A DNA stretch of 64,000 nt, taken from Mageeibacillus sp. UBA6980. GTDB taxonomy: Bacteria; Bacillota; Clostridia; Saccharofermentanales; Saccharofermentanaceae. Made by a program: the position numbers and the translations under genes. The DNA lies in assembly GCA_002450095.1 (NCBI GenBank), contig DJYK01000010.1, positions 1 to 64,000 of the forward strand. The letters are read 5' to 3'. Positions within the stretch are counted from its first letter, which is position 1, and every line of letters begins with the position of its first letter. Of the stretch, positions 9,137 to 16,850 are shown piece by piece. Under the pieces are notes generated by a model. The model did no database searches. It saw only the letters and a list, made by a program, of their open reading frames with translations, and had not been told where the DNA came from.

Positions 9137-10165
9137 TTACTTTTTCTTCTTGTTTTTCTTGCGGTTAGCGCTCTTATCTTCATCCGAAGTATTCTTACGG
9201 AATGCTTCTGCTTTCTTCTGTTCCATCTCAAGCTTCTTGAGATTATAAGGCTTGGTGAACAGGAAGTATGTGAGAAGCTGCGTAAGGATTCCCATCAGTC
9301 CGCCGACGACCCAGTAAAGACCCATTGCAGCAGGAAGAGTGAACGTTGTCCAGAGCATAAGAAGAGGCATCATCCATGTCATCATCTTAGCTGTAGTCTC
9401 CGCCTGATCTTCAGGAGTCTGTCCTGCTCTCGCGGGATTCATCTTCTCTCTCTTCTTAGCCTCCTGCTGTTCTTTGTAACCGGGCTTGAGCCAGTTAGCC
9501 AGCTTCATCGAGACAAGGTTAGTCGCGATAACGAGGATAGGGAACATCAGCAAAGGAAGATATGTCTTAGGATCGGAAATGATCGTCATGGGATTCCATG
9601 CGGGAGTCTTCGTAAGATCCATTCCGAGAAAGTTAAGATCAAGAAGCTGTCCCATTGCGATATATCCTTTGGAGATACATTCGTTAAGGAAATCACTGTT
9701 GTTATTCAGGATCTCGATGAGAGGAATGTGAAGGTCCGCGGTAAGTCTCTTTGTAACGACGAGACCTTCGTTGTTCGCGAGATCGATCATCTTCTGAACG
9801 GATTCCTTCGGAACCCTCGAAAGGTAGATCAAAGGTCCTGAAACGATCCTGTAGATAGGCCAGATAAGGAAAAGCTGGATAAAAGGAAGGATACAGCCGG
9901 AGAATCCCATCGCGCCGTTCTCCTGCTGGAGCTTCATAAGCTCTTCCTGATACTTTTGCTTGTCATCGCCGTATTTACGCTGAAGTTCTGCAGTCTTACC
10001 CGAGAGAGCCTGCATCTTGATCATGGACTTCTGTGACTTGATGTTAAGAGGGATCAGCGCCGCTCTGATGATAACGGTCAACATAATGATGGCCATACCG
10101 TAATTGCCGAAGAAACCGAACAGTATCCTCGTCAGCCATCCGAAAAACTGGTAAAGCAATTGCAT
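9137..10165 (-). CDS. yidC: Membrane protein insertase YidC/Oxa1
   Basis: Inserts and folds proteins in the cytoplasmic membrane alongside Sec. The conserved Oxa1 core is visible: an N-terminal segment (GNYGMAIIMLTVIIRAALIPL), a cytoplasmic hairpin (SQKSMIKMQALSGKTAELQ) with the typical arginine and lysine residues, and hydrophobic segments near residues 90-110, 210-230 and 270-310. The tail ends in a lysine-rich run (KKNKKKK), as in proteins that bind ribosomes. No lipobox is seen, so this is the non-lipoprotein form. It lies three bases from yidD. Confidence 0.95.
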   Translation of the reverse strand: MQLLYQFFGWLTRILFGFFGNYGMAIIMLTVIIRAALIPLNIKSQKSMIKMQALSGKTAELQRKYGDDKQKYQEELMKLQQENGAMGFSGCILPFIQLFLIWPIYRIVSGPLIYLSRVPKESVQKMIDLANNEGLVVTKRLTADLHIPLIEILNNNSDFLNECISKGYIAMGQLLDLNFLGMDLTKTPAWNPMTIISDPKTYLPLLMFPILVIATNLVSMKLANWLKPGYKEQQEAKKREKMNPARAGQTPEDQAETTAKMMTWMMPLLMLWTTFTLPAAMGLYWVVGGLMGILTQLLTYFLFTKPYNLKKLEMEQKKAEAFRKNTSDEDKSANRKKNKKKK

Positions 10166-10168
10166 ATT

Positions 10169-10396
10169 CTATCTATTCTCCTTACGACACGGAACCGGAT
10201 CGTAACCGCCTTTGGAAAAAGGGTTACAACGGATTATCCGCCATAAACCCATCGGGAGGCCTTTAAGCACGCCATGGGTTTCCAGACACCCGATCATATA
10301 CTCGGAGCATGTAGGCTGATACTTGCAGTGGGGACCGATATTAGGCGATACGTTTCTCTGATAGAACTTAACCGCACCGATCATCGCTCTGCGCAT
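10169..10396 (-). CDS. yidD: Membrane protein insertion efficiency factor YidD
   Basis: A small 75-residue protein that aids YidC-dependent insertion. The family pattern is complete: VKFYQRNVSPN, then CKYQPTCSEYM with conserved cysteines, then RIIRCNPFSKGGYDPVP. The start at 10396 is inside the end of rnpA (29-base overlap) and is preceded by GGAGG with nine bases of spacing. This rnpA-yidD overlap is common in Bacillota. Confidence 0.95.
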   Translation of the reverse strand: MRRAMIGAVKFYQRNVSPNIGPHCKYQPTCSEYMIGCLETHGVLKGLPMGLWRIIRCNPFSKGGYDPVPCRKENR

Positions 10397-10775
10397 CTTC
10401 CGAAGCCTCCGGCTTTAAGACCTTAAGTCTGGACATAAGAGCCTCCGTCTCCCTGTATACATCGGAATAAGACGGCAACTCATCGACATTTCTCAGTGTA
10501 ATAACAATATCATTTCCTTCGCGTATCTGCGGTTCGAGGTGTCGATATGCCTCGCGCATAAGGCGTCTTGCTCTGTTTCTGCCCACTGCGCCCAATACCC
10601 TTTTGGAGGCGCAGAACCCTACTCTTATTATGTCTTCGGGTATGCGTGTATTGTTATGCTTTAATCCTTTGGGACGGGTAAAGACGTGTACCGTCAGGAA
10701 CCGTCCTGTAGCGAATACGGCGCGGCGGTACACTCTTGAGAATTCATAGTTGAACCTTAGAGGTAAAGCCTTCAA
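10368..10775 (-). CDS. rnpA: Ribonuclease P protein component
   Basis: Protein subunit that helps RNase P RNA cut the 5' leader from precursor tRNA. The RNR signature is present as VGRNRARRLMREAYR, preceded by the beta-strand GFCASKRV. The start is a TTG at 10775, six bases after AGGGG; no better ATG exists nearby. The C-terminal acidic tail (PEASEDAQSDD) overlaps yidD. The gene follows rpmH by 47 bases. Confidence 0.95.
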   Translation of the reverse strand: MKALPLRFNYEFSRVYRRAVFATGRFLTVHVFTRPKGLKHNNTRIPEDIIRVGFCASKRVLGAVGRNRARRLMREAYRHLEPQIREGNDIVITLRNVDELPSYSDVYRETEALMSRLKVLKPEASEDAQSDDRCG

Positions 10776-10822
10776 TTGACGCCCCTTTCACCACAAACGA
10801 AAAAGGACCACAGCCGTGATCC

Positions 10823-10957
10823 TTAAGCTGCAAGCTTCTTTCTGCCCTTAAGCCTTCTTCTCTTAAGAACATCGCGTCCGTCACGGGTAGCCATCCTTGC
10901 ACGGAAGCCGTGAACCTTGGCTCTCTGTCTCTTCTTAGGCTGATATGTCATCTTCAT
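10823..10957 (-). CDS. rpmH: 50S ribosomal protein L34
   Basis: A 44-residue protein too short for routine ORF lists. Its translation begins MKMTYQPKKRQRAKVHGF, continues RARMATRDGRDVLKRRR and ends LKGRKKLAA, an exact fit to the L34 family. GGAGG precedes the ATG by nine bases. It is the first gene of the rpmH-to-dacF run and sits directly behind a consensus promoter. In most bacteria dnaA lies on the other side; here a histidine kinase gene does. Confidence 0.97.
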   Translation of the reverse strand: MKMTYQPKKRQRAKVHGFRARMATRDGRDVLKRRRLKGRKKLAA

Positions 10958-11017
10958 ATCACTATTCCTCCATATCTTTACTATGCCAAAGCATATTTTC
11001 ACATAAATAGCCTAACG

Positions 11018-11046
11018 ATTATAAACGCGGTTTGGGATAGTGTCAA
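11018..11046 (-). promoter_or_regulatory. Consensus sigma-70 promoter of the rpmH operon
   Basis: On the minus strand, TTGACA (11041-11046) is separated by exactly 17 bases from TATAAT (11018-11023), a perfect match to the vegetative consensus. Transcription should start near 11011, giving a leader of about 54 bases before rpmH. The -35 box lies only six bases past the stop codon of the histidine kinase gene. Confidence 0.9.
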
Positions 11047-11052
11047 CCACGA

Positions 11053-12306
11053 TTAGGAAGCAAACAGTATTTTTATGGTAAGACCGTTGCCTTCTTCCGG
11101 ACTTGCCTCTATCCGCCCCTTGTGGATATCCATGATCGCCTGTGCTATCGACAGACCTATGCCGTGGCCGCCGGTCTCCGAGTTTCTCGACGGATCCTGC
11201 CGGTAAAATCTGTCGAAGAACTTCTTGGCGGATTCTTTATCGATCTTATGCAAAGTATCGTTGGTAACATACAGATTTACGCCTTTCGACGTTTGCTTTA
11301 ACATGACCTTTGTTGTTCCGCCGGAAGGGGAATACTTCAACGCATTATCCAGAAGGATCGACATCAGCTCCTTAAGGAGGCTCTCGTTTCCCCTGATATG
11401 AATATTATCCTCGATCTGTTTGACAAGGTTCCTCTTTCCCGTGATAAACATCGACGTGAAGGAATCACAGGACTTCACGACGAGCGAAGACAGATCGACA
11501 TCCTCCAGGACCACCCCCGGAGCATCCTCCTGCATCTTCGATAAAAAGATAAGCGAATTCGTAAGCTCCGTAAGTCTCGACACCTGCATCTTGATATCAT
11601 CCGCCCATGTATTCTCACCGTCGGCGAGGATCACGTCGGCATCGGCGTTAATTATCGCGAGAGGAGTCTTTAATTCATGTCCGGCATCCGTGATAAAACG
11701 CGTCTGCTTCTCGTAACTTTCCGCTACAGGTCTTACAATCCTCCCCGAGAAGAAAAGGATAAGCAGGAATATTACGAATATACTGGACAAGGAGACAAGG
11801 ACGCTTGCCTGAAGCCCCATCCTGTATGAATCCAGACTTCGTCCGCAATCGTAAAAGATAACTCTGACATTACCGCCTTCATATACCTTAAGGAAACGGT
11901 AATCACTCTCAAACCCCTTATCCTTGGAAGAAGCGAATACGGTCTTTGCCAGACTCTCTGATTCACTGTCGCTTATGGCGGCGATCATTCCGGTATCGGA
12001 AGATAATACATTCCCGTCGGGATCGAGAAGTACGGAGAAGTACCTCGTTTCGAACTGAAGCTCGGGGGATGATGCGGGATTATTCATCCCTCTTATCGGA
12101 TCCAAACCGGCTCTCGGCATTACCCGATCTTCAGGGTTTTCAGGGAATCTGCCGTGATTGTCGGCCAGGATCTGAAGGATCTCATCTGCATTTTTCACGG
12201 TTCCCGAATAACTTGCGATATTAATACCCGCAACTATTATTCCCAACACAAGGATTACCGAGAGCATTGAGATCGATATGAACTTGTATCTTAATCTTTT
12301 GAACAT
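11053..12306 (-). CDS. Sensor histidine kinase
   Basis: Membrane-bound two-component kinase. One transmembrane helix is near residues 11-32 and another near 167-187, enclosing an extracytoplasmic sensor of about 135 residues with no recognised domain. The phosphoacceptor is His210 (AGHELKTPLAIIN). The ATPase domain shows an N-box (LLDNALKYSPSGG) and the glycine-rich GGHGIGLSIAQAI. The start overlaps the response-regulator stop by one base (TGATG), so the pair is translationally coupled. Upstream in the operon is a secreted protease-like protein, so the signal may concern the cell surface; that is inference. Confidence 0.93.
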   Translation of the reverse strand: MFKRLRYKFISISMLSVILVLGIIVAGINIASYSGTVKNADEILQILADNHGRFPENPEDRVMPRAGLDPIRGMNNPASSPELQFETRYFSVLLDPDGNVLSSDTGMIAAISDSESESLAKTVFASSKDKGFESDYRFLKVYEGGNVRVIFYDCGRSLDSYRMGLQASVLVSLSSIFVIFLLILFFSGRIVRPVAESYEKQTRFITDAGHELKTPLAIINADADVILADGENTWADDIKMQVSRLTELTNSLIFLSKMQEDAPGVVLEDVDLSSLVVKSCDSFTSMFITGKRNLVKQIEDNIHIRGNESLLKELMSILLDNALKYSPSGGTTKVMLKQTSKGVNLYVTNDTLHKIDKESAKKFFDRFYRQDPSRNSETGGHGIGLSIAQAIMDIHKGRIEASPEEGNGLTIKILFAS

Positions 12307-12983
12307 CAGCTCTCCTTGATCTCAAGAGAATAGCCCTGGCCGCGTGAGGCCTTGATGATGACGTCGGCCCCCAGGGACTGAAGTTTCTTACGAAGATATG
12401 AAAGGAACGTCCAGACAACACTGATATCGGCGTCCGAATCGATCCCCCAGATCTTATCCATGAACTTCTCTGCCGATATGAGGACTTTGGGGTTCTGCAT
12501 AAGAAGTTCGAGCATCTGATATTCCTTGCCCGACAGCTTTACCGTACCGTTCGGTCCCGTAAGATCACATGTTGTTCTGTTCAGGGTTATGTTGCCGAAT
12601 TTCAGGACCGAATCGGCCTGTACGGTGGAAACACGGGTCATGGCGCGGATCCTCGCGAGCAATTCGTTCATATCGAAAGGCTTGGTCAGATAATCGTTGG
12701 CACCGCTGTCGAGTCCCTCTATCTTATCCTCGATCTGAGATTTAGCAGTTAGCATTATCACCGGTATCAGGTTGTTCTCTTTACGTATGGTCTTAAGGAC
12801 TTCTATACCGTCCATGACCGGCATCATTATATCCAGTATCGCGGCATCGTAATCCCCTGTCCTCAGGTAACGAAGCGCGGTATCGCCGTCAAATACGGCA
12901 TCCACCGAATAATTATTCTTGGTCAGTATCGCAACAAGTGCACGAGACATTGATTTTTCGTCTTCTGCAAGAAGTATTCTCAT
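12306..12983 (-). CDS. OmpR/PhoB-type response regulator
   Basis: Receiver domain with phospho-acceptor Asp51 (YDAAILDIMMPVMDG) and the conserved lysine in TKPFDMNELLARIR, followed by an OmpR-type winged-helix DNA-binding domain (about residues 125-225). The 225-residue length is normal. The ATG at 12983 was chosen over a TTG seven codons upstream because AGGTGG lies just before it and family proteins begin at MRILLAEDE. It is 22 bases downstream of the protease-like gene. Targets are unknown; the divergent VTC/DUF4956 operon is a natural candidate. Confidence 0.94.
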   Translation of the reverse strand: MRILLAEDEKSMSRALVAILTKNNYSVDAVFDGDTALRYLRTGDYDAAILDIMMPVMDGIEVLKTIRKENNLIPVIMLTAKSQIEDKIEGLDSGANDYLTKPFDMNELLARIRAMTRVSTVQADSVLKFGNITLNRTTCDLTGPNGTVKLSGKEYQMLELLMQNPKVLISAEKFMDKIWGIDSDADISVVWTFLSYLRKKLQSLGADVIIKASRGQGYSLEIKES

Positions 12984-13005
12984 TTCCCACCTCTTTTGTC
13001 TCAAA

Positions 13006-13845
13006 TCATCTCAGATGTAGATAGTACGCCGTGACACCGGTCAGATCGTTCGGGATCCTGTCATAGACATAACTGTATGTTACGGGATCGGAACATGTAA
13101 GCATGATATCATTTGAATAATCGACCTCGTATGCATGAACGGTCTCTTCCGTTATCCCGAAGTATCGATCAGCCTGATAAAGATCGGGAGCACCGAATGT
13201 ATGTAATATCTCGTGAGCATATACCGAAGGGGGATTCACCTGTCCGAGATCGACATAGAACAGATATACGATCTCATAATCGCTTTCCATCCCCTCATAC
13301 CAGTTGCGCGTGCAGGAGATCGATTCACAGGCTTCATCCGTATTAAATACAGTAAGGAACACGACATTATCCGCATCATAGCGGGTCTTGATCCCTTCAA
13401 CATCGATGTATTGATCTATGGAGTCCCAGATGACGGGATCCCACAGGTAATAATGATTGAAACCGTACTCTGAGGCAAAATCCGTATCGGTCTTTATATG
13501 ATAAGTAAGATCCGGATGAGCGGAAAAATCCGTAATGAATTCAGACTCAACTCCGTATGAACGTGTCTGCTGTTCGATATATGTTCCCGCCATTCGAAGA
13601 TATCTGTTGACGGTATATCTTCTGTTTATGTCTTCTCGGCGGGTAAAATCCCATTGATAATTCAGTTCATCCGCAAAGATCGTGATGACAACAGTCCTGC
13701 CCTCGATACCTCCCGCGCTTCCGTCGTAATTTCCCCTTACGGGCGACAATGCGAGCACATCGGAAAACCCGAATGAGACAGTGATCAGCGCTGCCGCGAT
13801 GACCAATGTTATAAATGATCTTAGCTTTTGAAATCCAATACTCAT
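13006..13845 (-). CDS. Secreted zincin-like metalloprotease
   Basis: A 279-residue exported protein. The N-terminus has a basic start and a hydrophobic core (FITLVIAAALITVSFGF), consistent with a signal peptide. Near the C-terminal third is HEILHTFGAPDLY, which fits the HExxH zinc-binding motif extended by a glycine, an aspartate and the following Leu-Tyr, as in M6-like peptidases. The rest is not recognised. It is the first gene of an operon with a response regulator and kinase. It has no Shine-Dalgarno sequence, and a TATAAT lies six bases upstream of the ATG. Activity is inferred from the motif alone. Confidence 0.7.
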   Translation of the reverse strand: MSIGFQKLRSFITLVIAAALITVSFGFSDVLALSPVRGNYDGSAGGIEGRTVVITIFADELNYQWDFTRREDINRRYTVNRYLRMAGTYIEQQTRSYGVESEFITDFSAHPDLTYHIKTDTDFASEYGFNHYYLWDPVIWDSIDQYIDVEGIKTRYDADNVVFLTVFNTDEACESISCTRNWYEGMESDYEIVYLFYVDLGQVNPPSVYAHEILHTFGAPDLYQADRYFGITEETVHAYEVDYSNDIMLTCSDPVTYSYVYDRIPNDLTGVTAYYLHLR

Positions 13846-13851
13846 ATCTAC

Positions 13852-13857
13852 ATTATA
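13852..13857 (-). promoter_or_regulatory. Candidate -10 box giving a leaderless transcript
   Basis: TATAAT on the minus strand ends six bases before the ATG of the protease-like gene, so transcription would begin at or next to the start codon. No ribosome site is present upstream. The -35 region is poor (TTACAT at 17 bases), so activation by a regulator is possible. Confidence 0.4.
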
Positions 13858-13940
13858 ACTTCACACGAAAGTTTATGTAACGTTTAAGCCTCATTTTAAG
13901 TTGCGTATGTATCATTGCCTCAACAAGGGGGAAAAATACA

Positions 13941-14672
13941 ATGTCATACATCGGAGTTTTCAAAAGATACGAGACAAAGTTCCTGCTCACGAGAGAACAG
14001 AAGTCCAGACTCATGAATACACTTAAAGGTCATATGAAGCTCGACGGATACGGACGCACAACGATAAGAAACGTATATTACGATACACCGTCTTACGAAC
14101 TGATCCGAAGGTCTCTCGACAAACCGGTATATAAGGAGAAACTGAGATTAAGATCCTATACGTGGACAGAAGAGAACGACAACGTCTATGTGGAGATCAA
14201 GAAGAAGTATCGGGGCATCGTCTACAAAAGAAGGACCGCAGTAAAGTGCCATCAGGCAGAAAGCTGGCTTCAGGGCAAGACAGGGCAGCCTTACATCTCA
14301 CAGATCGCCGATGAGATCGAATACTTCAGAAGGTTATATGAAGGACTCGAACCCGCCTGTTTCCTGTCTTACGATCGTGAATCCTTCTATGCGGTCGACG
14401 GTACCGGATTAAGGCTCACACTCGATGAGAATATCCTCGGAAGAGACTACGATCTGTCATTGACGGACGGGATATACGGAGTCCGTGTCATACCCGCGGG
14501 AACAACATTAATGGAACTTAAGACCAAAGGAGCCATTCCCCTGTATCTTACGAGATTTCTTAATGAGAACGGGATACGGCAGACATCTTTCTCGAAGTAC
14601 GGTACCTACTTTACCGATTTTCTGAAAGACGATCACATACATAGTTTTAAAGGAGGTCTTCTCTATGCTTGA
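13941..14672 (+). CDS. VTC-domain protein (polyphosphate polymerase-like)
   Basis: A 243-residue protein matching the VTC domain, a tunnel-fold related to the catalytic core of yeast polyphosphate polymerase Vtc4. Charged tunnel-lining patterns are visible in order: RYETKFLL, KLRLRSYTW, VYVEIKKKYRG, FLSYDRESF and MELKTKG. It has no membrane segment of its own and overlaps the next gene, a DUF4956 membrane protein, by eight bases, suggesting a complex at the membrane. AAGGGGG precedes the ATG. Polymer synthesis is a family-based inference; a nucleotide- or polyphosphate-binding role is also possible. Confidence 0.85.
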   Translation: MSYIGVFKRYETKFLLTREQKSRLMNTLKGHMKLDGYGRTTIRNVYYDTPSYELIRRSLDKPVYKEKLRLRSYTWTEENDNVYVEIKKKYRGIVYKRRTAVKCHQAESWLQGKTGQPYISQIADEIEYFRRLYEGLEPACFLSYDRESFYAVDGTGLRLTLDENILGRDYDLSLTDGIYGVRVIPAGTTLMELKTKGAIPLYLTRFLNENGIRQTSFSKYGTYFTDFLKDDHIHSFKGGLLYA

Positions 14673-15321
14673 TTCAACACTGACGATAACATCTTTTCTG
14701 ATATACATTCTGGTCTCACTGGGACTCGGCCTTCTGATCGCAGTATCGTACATGATCAGGAACAGATCCGGAAGATCCTTTACGGCAACACTGATCCTGC
14801 TCCCCGCGGTCGTCTGCGTAGTGATCATGATGGTAAACGGCAGCATCGGAGCAGGAGTCGCAGTCGCAGGAACATTCGGACTTGTAAGATTCCGATCCGC
14901 ACCGGGATCAGCCAAGGAGATAGCGGCCGTATTCCTCGCGATGGCAACCGGCATCATCTGCGGAATGGGGTATTTCATATACGCTCTTTGCTTTACGGTC
15001 GTCATCTGCCTTACGATGGTGATCATCGATCTGTCGGGATTGGGTGAATCCAAAGACTCGAAAGAGCTTCTCATCTCGATCCCCGAAGACCTCGATTATG
15101 ACGGTGTCTTCGATGATATCTTCGACGGCTTCACATCAAACAGAAAACTTATCATGGTAAAGACATCGGATATGGGAAGTCTTTTCCGCCTGAAGTATGA
15201 GGTCACGATGAAAAACGGCAAAAGCGAGAAGGACTTTATAGACAAACTGAGAACAAGAAACGGAAATCTTCCGATCACCATCTGCCTGGCTTCAAGAGCC
15301 GACACATCAACCGCGCTTTAA
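14665..15321 (+). CDS. DUF4956 membrane protein
   Basis: A 218-residue protein with about four transmembrane helices in the first 130 residues (TSFLIYILVSLGLGLLIAV, FTATLILLPAVVCVVIMMV, two near AAVFLAMATGIICGMGYF and CFTVVICLTMVII) and a soluble C-terminal domain. The stretch GTFGLVRFRSAPGSAKEIA between helices is typical of DUF4956. AGGAGG lies eight bases before the start, inside the VTC gene. It is commonly found beside VTC proteins and may provide a membrane channel or scaffold. Function is unknown. Confidence 0.85.
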   Translation: MLDSTLTITSFLIYILVSLGLGLLIAVSYMIRNRSGRSFTATLILLPAVVCVVIMMVNGSIGAGVAVAGTFGLVRFRSAPGSAKEIAAVFLAMATGIICGMGYFIYALCFTVVICLTMVIIDLSGLGESKDSKELLISIPEDLDYDGVFDDIFDGFTSNRKLIMVKTSDMGSLFRLKYEVTMKNGKSEKDFIDKLRTRNGNLPITICLASRADTSTAL

Positions 15322-15338
15322 AAGAAAGGAGAATCATT

Positions 15339-16850
15339 ATGAAAAAGATCAAAGTGCTGTCACTTCTGGCAGCGCTGGTACTTACCTGTACTTCATGCGC
15401 CGCTCTTTCAACAGAAAACATAAACGAAGCAACCCAATACGCTTCCTCTTCCGCCCTCGAGACGGAACTGTTCTCGGACAGGGATTACGATACATCATAC
15501 GACGAGGAAGAAGCCGTTATCATTGAGCTTGATGATGAGACCGTAACGATAGATGAAGAAGGCACCTACCTTTTAAGCGGAACGATCTCAGACGGATCCG
15601 TTATCATAGATGCTCCGGACGATGCCAAGATACAGCTGATATTAGACGGCTGCAATATCACATCTTCTTCATCTGCAGCCATTTACGTCAAGAATGCGGA
15701 TAAGGTATTCATCACCACTTCGGAAGACTCAGTAAACACGCTTACCAATACTACCGGATTTGAGGCAGACGGCGATACGAATGTCGACGGCGTTATCTTC
15801 AGCAAGGCTGATCTGACGTTAAACGGAGAAGGAACACTCATCATCGACTCCGTTCAAAACGGTATAGTCTCCAAGGACGAACTCGTCATAACAAGCGGAA
15901 CATACGAGATCACTTCGGAAGGTCACGGACTTCAGGGCAAGGACGACATCGCGATCTTCGACGGATATTTCACGATAACCGCGGGCGAAGATGCCATTCA
16001 CGGCAAGAATTCGGATGATCCTTCATTGGGATATGTGGTCATCGAAGGCGGAGAATTCACTATCGATTCCGGAGACGATGCCATACATGCGGAATCGGAT
16101 CTTGTCATAAACGGCGGGAACATCGATATCTTAAGCTGTACGGAAGGACTCGAAGGAAACACCGTCACCGTTACTCAGGGTACCGTAAGCATAATCTCTT
16201 CCGATGATGCCGTAAACGCAGCCGGATCTTCGGGAGATACGATGACAGCCGACTCAACCTGCTTTGTAAAGATAGAAGGAGGCACGCTCGACATAACAAC
16301 TGACGGGGACGGAATAGACTCGAACGGCGATCTGATAATAACCGGAGGATATATAACCATAAGCGGTCCCGAGAATTCCGGTAACGGTTCTCTCGATTAT
16401 GCAGGCACGGGATCGATCACAGGCGGAACGATCATCGCAGCCGGAATGGCGGGTATGGAAATGAATATGAGCGAGGCGACTCAGGGTTCGATACTCGTAT
16501 CAACCGGAAATCAGACTTCGGGAACTACAATAACCGTCACAAACGAATCCGGAGAAGAGATATTAAGCTTCATTCCTTCAACATCCTATTCATGTGTCCT
16601 TATAAGCTCACCTGAATTGGAAGTCGGACAGACATACACAGTCTCATGCGGTTCATATTCGGAAAGCATCACACTTGAAGATTATATCAGCGGACAGACC
16701 ATGGGAATGGGCGGAAGGATCCCCGATGGAGAAAACATGCCCTTTGAGGCACCTGAAGGAGGATTTGAAGGCGGCGTACCCGGTGATTTCAGAGGACCCG
16801 GAGGAAGAGGATTCGAAGAGGGTACTCCTCCGTCATTCCCTTCAAATTAA
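15339..16850 (+). CDS. Beta-helix lipoprotein (DUF4353-like carbohydrate-binding)
   Basis: A 503-residue exported protein with a hydrophobic leader ending LVLTCTSCAAL, consistent with lipidation at Cys20. The body consists of short repeating strands with phrases such as DGVIFSKADLTLNGEGTL, EDAIHGKN, GDDAIHAESDLVINGG and GDGIDSNGDLIITGG, as expected for a right-handed beta-helix of the DUF4353 type. The tail is rich in glycine, proline and glutamate. It is the third gene of the VTC/DUF4956 operon, 17 bases behind. Surface or polymer binding is likely but the ligand is unknown. Confidence 0.8.
   Translation: MKKIKVLSLLAALVLTCTSCAALSTENINEATQYASSSALETELFSDRDYDTSYDEEEAVIIELDDETVTIDEEGTYLLSGTISDGSVIIDAPDDAKIQLILDGCNITSSSSAAIYVKNADKVFITTSEDSVNTLTNTTGFEADGDTNVDGVIFSKADLTLNGEGTLIIDSVQNGIVSKDELVITSGTYEITSEGHGLQGKDDIAIFDGYFTITAGEDAIHGKNSDDPSLGYVVIEGGEFTIDSGDDAIHAESDLVINGGNIDILSCTEGLEGNTVTVTQGTVSIISSDDAVNAAGSSGDTMTADSTCFVKIEGGTLDITTDGDGIDSNGDLIITGGYITISGPENSGNGSLDYAGTGSITGGTIIAAGMAGMEMNMSEATQGSILVSTGNQTSGTTITVTNESGEEILSFIPSTSYSCVLISSPELEVGQTYTVSCGSYSESITLEDYISGQTMGMGGRIPDGENMPFEAPEGGFEGGVPGDFRGPGGRGFEEGTPPSFPSN

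Noticed and set aside
10958..11052. Possible oriC next to rpmH
   Set aside because: The interval is only 95 bases, holds a promoter, and has no cluster of DnaA boxes; dnaA and dnaN are absent.
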